Assembly: GCF_020520425.1 (NCBI RefSeq)
Contig: NC_079487.1
Coordinates: 129,416,385 to 129,480,384, forward strand
DNA: 64,000 bases
Source: Spinacia oleracea
Lineage: Eukaryota > Streptophyta > Magnoliopsida > Caryophyllales > Amaranthaceae
Reading direction: 5' to 3'
This document shows positions 57,192 through 64,000 of this stretch, piece after piece. A model generated the notes under the pieces. That model did no database searches. It saw nothing but the letters and a program-made list of their open reading frames with translations, and was not told the origin of the DNA. Numbering within the stretch: position 1 is the first letter of the stretch; every line of letters begins with the position of its first letter. A program made the position numbers and the translations under genes.

Positions 57192-59213
57192 CTAAGTTGC
57201 CCTCTTAGACTTCTTCTTCTCCAAGTAGAAGAAAAAGCCAAGAGAAATAACAGAGAAAGCAGAGAATATAGAAGCAGCAATATCAATGGAGGCGCTACGG
57301 CCACTGATTCCGGCGACAAACAAGTCTAAACCGGTGGTTTGACCGTAAGCGATGAGTTTTCCACCAGGACCGTCACGAACGTAGACTCGGATAAAGTAAT
57401 GTGCAGTTGGAACATCCTTCTTAATAGTGTAGGTTACTGAGTCACTTGATGAAGTGTACGGCCTTTTAACGATTGCGAATTGACAGGTTTTGTCTCTTGC
57501 CATTTCTTCTTCAGTTTTCCTCCATGGCCTGTCTTTTTGGCTTTCTAAATGGTAGCATAACTTTGCTTCTACCTCCCTGTAGATTGATGTATCGACACCG
57601 GATATGCTTCTGTTTAGGGCCCATGTCACTGTTATTTGATCTTTCCCTGCCTTTACATTTGCTGTTTCATCAAAGTATTATTACGTCATAAACACAAACA
57701 TTAAAAAGTAGTCTCTACGAATTTATAATGGTGATATGCTTATTTTTCGTGTCCTTTTAGGGACCATTTATCGATACATGACCTCTATATATTTGGAGTT
57801 TCTCCCTAAATTACTACTCCGTCTGGGAGTTTCTAAATGCATCTGAATTAGAAAATATTGACAAAAAATTCTTGCATGCATAAGAAATACAATAAATTTG
57901 TTGTACATTTAGGTAACTTTAACATGTTTTGACTAACTTAATAATTATAATTTTTGTTTTGATGAATAAACATTTTAAAAGCTTACAGAGTTATGTTTAT
58001 ACATTAATTGCTCCATATTAGTGATTTGAAGGGATAATTTTTATTAAATTGAAAAATTTTATCACTAAAAAATAGATAATTTTTACGCTATATCGGATGA
58101 CTTTTAAATATTTTACCTCTCACTTTTACTTCGATATGCAATATCTATTGTACACCACCTTTAAATAAGAATTTGTGAAAAAAATATTCAAAAGGGTGTT
58201 TTAAGATATCACACTAGGGAAACTCATTAGGTTTTCATTTGAGATTAAGACATGTAATTACTCCTTTCTCTCTTAATCTATGCAGGAGTGCCAGAAATTG
58301 AGGGTCACATATTTGTAATTTATAATGCCTCCTTGGCTCATTTGTAGAAAAAAAAAGAAAAAAAAATCTATCCAGGAAGTCAACTCTACTAACTCGATCA
58401 AATCTACGTACAAAAGTGCGTCTTTTGTTGAAATTACTCAACCACGTGATGAGATTAAATTCTATCCTACCCACAACAATATCTTATTCAGATGGGTGAT
58501 GATAAAGGTCGCAAGTTGCGACAACATTTAGTTGTCGCAATCTTACGTGTCGCAGTTTAATTAGTACATATAGGCGACACGTAGGCTATGAGTCATAATA
58601 ATATTTTTACTATCAATGCAATATTTTTACTATGAAAATATGTAAATAAGGTAGTCGATATAAATAAGGAAATAAATTAGAATATTAAGATTTTCCTAGT
58701 TTTTTTTGAAACATTTAAAGTAGAATATATAAATTAAATATTTTATTTTCCAATTTAAATAATGACACATAAGCATGCCATGTCATCATTGTGACACGGC
58801 TTAAAGGTCGCATGTTGCGACCTTTATCATTTTCGTATTCAGATTATTCCTTGTATACAGGAGTAAATGAAATAGACAATCAACAATCCCTGTATTTATG
58901 TATTCTGGCCAGAATTTACAATTTATTTGAGATGAATTGAGACCCCTTCCCATCGATAATATAATGAATTCATTTCGAATGTATAAAGATACATTTTGAA
59001 TAAAAAAAAAAACCTATGATATTGAGTTTGAGTTTGATACATGTTGACTTTTTAATCAAATTGAGAAAAGGATAATTAAGTAATGTTACCTTGGCCAGAG
59101 GGAGTAGAAGAGACGGTGAGACTATGAGCAAGCTCATGGAACATGACTCCATAGCAAGATGCCGCCAAGCTTGAGAGTAATGCAACAAAGATTATTAAAC
59201 CTCGAACCGCCAT
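57192..59213 (-). CDS. NRT3: High-affinity nitrate transporter partner, NRT3/NAR2 family
   Basis: Two exons on minus, 59213-59090 and 57661-57192, join with GT-AG to 197 residues, near the family length of about 200-210. Exon 1 encodes a signal peptide (LIIFVALLSSLAASCYG). Exon 2 has KAGKDQITVTW, the family block KDRPWRKT, a DKTCQ cysteine paired with an earlier LCYH, PTAHYFIRVYV, and GRSASIDIAASIFS leading into one C-terminal membrane segment with a basic tail (EKKKSKR). NRT3/NAR2 proteins bind NRT2 carriers at the plasma membrane and are needed for high-affinity nitrate uptake; they do not transport alone. The intron is 1.43 kb and holds a MULE-type MITE. The frame looks intact. Confidence 0.92.
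58494..58835. mobile_element. MULE-type MITE in the NRT3 intron, 9-bp duplication
   Basis: ATGATAAAGGTCGCAAGTTG and CATGTTGCGACCTTTATCAT are inverted near the ends. A perfect 9-bp repeat TATTCAGAT lies at 58485-58493 and 58836-58844. It is 342 bp and non-coding, with further GTCGCA/TGCGAC pairs inside. Confidence 0.85.
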
Positions 59214-59370
59214 CACTAATCTGTTTTCTTTTTGTTTTTAGGCTTCTAGCTCCAATTTCAAGATTTTGAAGAAACAAAAATTGCTAAAAACTTCCACACC
59301 AAAAAAAATTGATACTTTTTTTTTTGTTTTTGTGATTCTGGTTTATGATTCTTCCGTAGTTGGCTATTGC

Positions 59371-59378
59371 TATTTATA
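59371..59378 (-). promoter_or_regulatory. TATA box of the NRT3 gene
   Basis: The minus strand reads TATAAATA about 160 bp upstream of the ATG, giving a leader of roughly 130 bases. Confidence 0.55.
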
Positions 59379-61898
59379 TTGTGTACTTGATGAGACCCCA
59401 CTTTGAAGGATACTCTATTAATTAAGTAATTAACCTCTAATTCATTGATTAATTATATGAATTTGTATTTTTTTAAACAAGGAGCAAGTCAACTAGAAAT
59501 TTGCAACTCTTGGAGAAGCAGAAAAGAACAGATTAATACTTAATTTTTAATCTGATTTTTGTTTAATTTTAATGAAGAATTGGCTCAAACAAAGGCGAAA
59601 AGGTGGAGTTGAATCATTATTATTAATTAAATGTTAATAGTATAATGTCATTATGTTAAGATCTTCCTCCATAAAGTATCACATTTGAGTGTTTCACATT
59701 GATAAAAGAAGATATATGCGTTCACTTGATAAGGTAAATGAGCTACTCCGATTATTGTCATATAGTTTTAGGATCGTGTAAAACTAACTAACTACTCATA
59801 TATATCTCTCTACCTGATTGGTGCGGCTCAATCCATATTATCAGATTATGTAGTATTATTTTAGGTGAAAATTAAAAATAATGTAATTTATGTGCAATTG
59901 GTTGTTGGTTTCTTTGGTCTGACTATTCTTGTTAATGAATCTTCATAGAATCTTCTTACAAATTCCATATGAATAAATTTGTGTATATTGCATGATCTGA
60001 AAAGGGGTTATCTGGCTGTCTTATATGATAGGGTCCAGCAAATTTGTAGCTGTTTGACAAATTGGGGACAAGTTTTGTAATTGGTGAGTAATTAATTGTG
60101 TTTAAGGACTTAAAAAGAGCTAATTAGTTATGAGAAAACGCTACTGGGTTGTTTAGGAAATTAGGCTTTGTGTTTTTGTACAATAGACACCTTTTTTTTG
60201 TGTGGTGATACTACTTTTCTCTCCCTTTCATGCCAGGAATAGAAGCTTGATCAAATCTTGGACTACAGTTTCACCTAACGGGAAAATAATGTTTATTTAA
60301 CTTACAAAAGACGGTGTAAACGAGTCACAATTGGGTCGTGCACATTATGTTTTTGTTCAAGCTCATTTAACTTGGCCGAATTCGAGTTTGTGTTGGTTGG
60401 AGCTCGAGCTAAACTCGAAATTATATTGAAGATTATTTTGTTGGGTTGTGTTTCAACTCGGCTCGTGTTTGGCTCGGTTGTCATCAATATGTATTAATAA
60501 ACATATTTTTTATATACTTTTAGGAATATTTTAAAAGAGTGTGTAGAGAAGATTAACCCGCGTGTGAGTTGGGATAATTAGTCTCACATGGAAGAAATAG
60601 ATAGAGGTTGACTAACATATTAGTTTAGTGGGCTACTCAACTAACACCAGTTGGTTTTAGGATGAAACTCCGTCAGATTTGTGTAAGATCGTTGATGTCA
60701 ACATTAAAAAGATAATTACTTCGTATTTGAATAGAAAGTACTTTATATAACCATTTGGTTAGAGAGTACACGTAATAATAGTAGAATATAACTATTTGGT
60801 ATAAAATTGATCTCATACAAATTTAAATAAAACATACTACAAGAGAGGGGAAATTACTTTATTAACACAGAATTTGGCCCAAATGCCATAATTGATACCA
60901 ATTTGGTATTGTCAGGAAAAAAAACACCTTAAAGAAAAACACCTTAAAGTTGACAACTTTACATATTCAGCTTTGACGATATATTGATTTTGTAAAGACT
61001 AAACATGTTCTTTTGAATTGAATGAATATGAAATGAATTGAATTAAACTTAATTTTAGTGTTCAATTCAAGTGAACTGAACTAAACGCAACGAACCTAAA
61101 CCGGATCGAATTTAACCAAAAACTGTAAAATAAATTCAAAACAAGGGTCATTTATGAAAATAAAATCCATAACTTTTTAAATAAAATCTTCTAAGTTAAG
61201 GGATGCTTTCACTACTTTAGAAAATTTGTTTAATTCAACTAGTTTGAGGACAAATTACATCAACACTTGTACTAGAAGAATCAAATTGACATAGTGGGAA
61301 TCAAAAATAAAGATTAATAGTCCAAGTGTCCAACTAAACTACTATTAATGGAGTTAACACACCAAAATTAGGCTAAATAGTCAAAACAGAAAAGGAAACC
61401 TATGCTTGTGCAACTTTACTTTCTTTTTTCTTAATTAATATCCCGAGTCCTCACAACAAATTCATATTTTTCCAGAAATTCAAAGCTAGCTGATGTCACC
61501 TGTTACTTTGCACAAATATCTTTCATAAGCTAGCTTTTGGATTAATCTTAAGGGAAATCTTGCAAGCACGTTAGTCAACCTTTTACGGTTGGCTCTAAGA
61601 TTCAGCTAATTTAGCCCCTTCCTCCATCGACTCCTATAGCCAACTTGTATTGTACCGTTGTACGGAGAATAAATTAAAATGAAATATTACTTTTATCGAA
61701 AGTATCAATTTTCGATATGTTTTATCAATTTTCTGTTTGATGCGATCATTCTTCTTTAAAAGAGATTAAAAAAAATTTGGAGTACAACACTACTACGTTA
61801 GTCATCATAATTAAACGTCCTAATTTTCTCATAATAATATGATAGTAAAAATAACGATAATCATATTAAACGTCCTTTCAGTTTATAAAGAACTTTTA

Positions 61899-61930
<32 letters not shown>

Positions 61931-64000
61931 ATTTTACGTCGATTAAGAAAATGTTGAAATTGTGATTTTAGTGATTATTGCAATGGTAGATACTAGATAG
62001 TCAACTAATGCAAAAGTCAACGCCGTCTATGAAAAAATGAAATAAAGGGAAAAAGTATGACGTCAAACTATATAATAATATTTGAGTATTATGAAAGTTA
62101 GATACTGCGTATAATGGAACAAAAACACATGCGTCATTGCAATATATGCTAATCAAAACAACTAGATAATAATAAATATTAAAATTAGTTTGATAAGCCT
62201 TCTAATTATGAAGCTGATGATGTATACATGAGATGGATTGATAAGTACTAATCGTGATCACATTATTCCCTCATTTTATCAAATAATTAAATTTCTCAAG
62301 GCAGACAAAACATAATATAGTTAATTGAGTTAAGCACACACATTAATTGTCTAAGTGCAAAGATCTATAGTTTTAGACACAAGTTAATTAGTTCTCCACA
62401 TCATGGCATCATCTCAATCTATGTACTTAGCCGTCAACAGTTATCCAATGGTTAGTTTTCTATCTTCTACTACTTGTATGTTTTACTTGTATGATGACAT
62501 TTTTATTGATTTGTTGGTTGCAGGGTCATTTCTGACAATTTGTAGGCTCAGGGAAAAATAAAATTTAGGAGCCTATTCATGAGTCTTGGATTGTTTTCAA
62601 TTTTTCCAGGGTTAGCTTATTTGAGATATTATTTTCTTTAAAGGTTTTTAATAGTCCATCCTTTTCTTATTATGTTTCTTGTTCGGTGAAAAATACGGGT
62701 ATTAGAAAAAAGCAATCTTGTTGTGTAGTATTTGAATTGAGATTACACAAAATTCAATTGTTGTTTAAAGAAAATGAAAAGAAAAAGGGGATTTTGAGGT
62801 GGTAGGGTGGGAAAAGACAAGTGTGTATAAGAAAAATCAATCATGTTTTATTTCTTTATTGTTCTTTTAGCACAAATTTCTAGAAAAATGGGAAGAATTA
62901 TATGGCTTAAAGTAGATATTAAATGAAACAAAAAATATTTATTAGGATACCCGATTAGGATAACAGGAAACGTAATAAAAAAAAAGGAGTGAGTATCATA
63001 AGGAGTATTAAATTACTTAACACATACTTGAAAATTCTCAGTTATTGGTCCTCTTATTTATGAGGACCCTGGACAACCGCCCCTCAAAACAACCATCAAG
63101 ACCGGCCTTGGATGGTTGTTTCATTGTACATCTAAGGTATTACTCTGTAAAATATCATGAAAAGTATACTCTAATTTATAGCTCTAAGCAATATGGGTTG
63201 CCTAGTTGCATTCATTGAACTAATGAAATTATTGATAATGTTGCACCTCTAAGTGAACGCGTCTGCATCCCACAATACAAAGACGAAATCTAATCAATTT
63301 TATTGTCTTTGTAACACATTCGCACTTCAAGTAACTTCATTGTCATGGTTTAACAGTCCATTTTTCTATTCACCTATGAATTCAAGCTTGTGCGCTCAGA
63401 TGTAAGTTTGTAACAAGTACACGTCAATGCTCGAAAGTTGAATGGTAAAGGTCAAGCGGTCAAGCTCTTTAGTCTTTACTACTGAGTATGTACTACAGTA
63501 CTACGTATGAAACAATGTCATTTTAATACTTGGACTTAGGCTGGCTTTTTAAATTACATGTGCTGATGTGCACCAATTTTATGGGCCATGAAAATTTTAT
63601 TTGAAAGACCCGACTAGACCCATTAATTTTATACTAGCCATGCTCACATTTACATAAAGGGTAACGGCCCATGGACCATGGTCTCTTAATGTTGCGTAAT
63701 ATACGAAATTTTTTTTTTTTTTTTGATGAATGCGTAATATACGAATTAGTATACAATTCTAATTATCCTTTTACATTCAAAAAAAAGATTTACTTCGTAT
63801 TTCATAAGATTTGAATCCATAATTTCTTAATAAGAATGGGGAAGATTAACCATATAAGTTATGATATTTTTGTGTTTGTGACGCGCATCAACTCAACCGT
63901 TTTTATCTTGGATCTTAAAATGAGATGATTCTCTTACAAAGTGAACAAAGATAGTCATGTTTTGTAAATGGTAAGAAGAAATGTATTTTGCAAATTACAT
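59379..64000. other. Gene-poor end of the window
   Basis: No supportable gene. GCTCGAGCTCG-like text near 60.36-60.48 kb resembles a worn MITE. A short frame at 62403-62451 (MASSQSMYLAVNSYPM) ends at a GT and could be a first exon, but the next acceptor (62523) leads into a stop. An A/T run of TTTTTATT units lies at 61.89-61.93 kb. 63.79-63.85 kb on minus has a B-box-like TGGATTCAAATC, perhaps a SINE trace. Confidence 0.5.

Noticed and set aside
62403-62451. Possible first exon MASSQSMYLAVNSYPM
   Set aside because: The next acceptor runs straight into a stop and repeat-like DNA; there is no second exon or domain.

Overview
The window is nuclear DNA of a flowering plant. The genes are split by GT-AG introns, the spacers are AT-rich, and Stowaway, MULE, Helitron, SINE, LINE and LTR copies are frequent. 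Amaranthaceae in the broad sense (spinach, quinoa, beet relatives) is the best guess. It rests on a UGT73-type glucosyltransferase, knottin-like peptides, and the very frequent word TACTCCGTA, which I associate with Caryophyllales DNA. This is inference; no species can be named.

Layout. 0-10.3 kb is repeats: a LINE-mobilised 1.7 kb element with a near-perfect target duplication, a MITE, a small Helitron, a MULE with a perfect 9-bp duplication, and two head-to-tail Helitrons on the minus strand. 10.7-14.1 kb is a complete 12-exon LAMMER kinase (AFC2 type). A tRNA-Gln(CTG) lies at 15.0 kb. 15.3-19.9 kb holds SINE and MITE copies, the last a Stowaway just upstream of a complete 8-exon quinolinate synthase (SufE-NadA fusion, 20.2-24.5 kb). 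A single-exon UGT73-type gene converges on it (25.0-26.4 kb, minus). 26.5-38 kb is repeats: AT-rich arrays, a solo LTR with palindromic repeats, a LINE tail, a MULE nested in a MITE, and a young non-autonomous Copia element. Two small secreted 12-cysteine peptide genes lie at 38.7 and 48.1 kb, separated by a decayed LINE and LTR-like blocks. 49-52 kb holds a Copia 3' fragment and another MULE-like element. 53.4-54.3 kb encodes a Mn-dependent ADP-ribose/CDP-alcohol diphosphatase. 57.2-59.2 kb is a two-exon NRT3/NAR2 nitrate-transport partner gene (minus) with a MULE in its intron. 59.4-64 kb shows no supportable gene.

The host genes do not form a pathway: splicing-factor kinase, NAD synthesis, small-molecule glucosylation, nucleotide-sugar turnover, nitrate uptake and secreted peptides. 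The most unusual signal is the peptide pair. Both genes encode two tandem six-cysteine knottin-like motifs. They share a 324-bp tract I read as identical, covering the whole mature peptide, while their promoters and signal peptides differ and their downstream DNA has clearly diverged. That pattern points to recent gene conversion.
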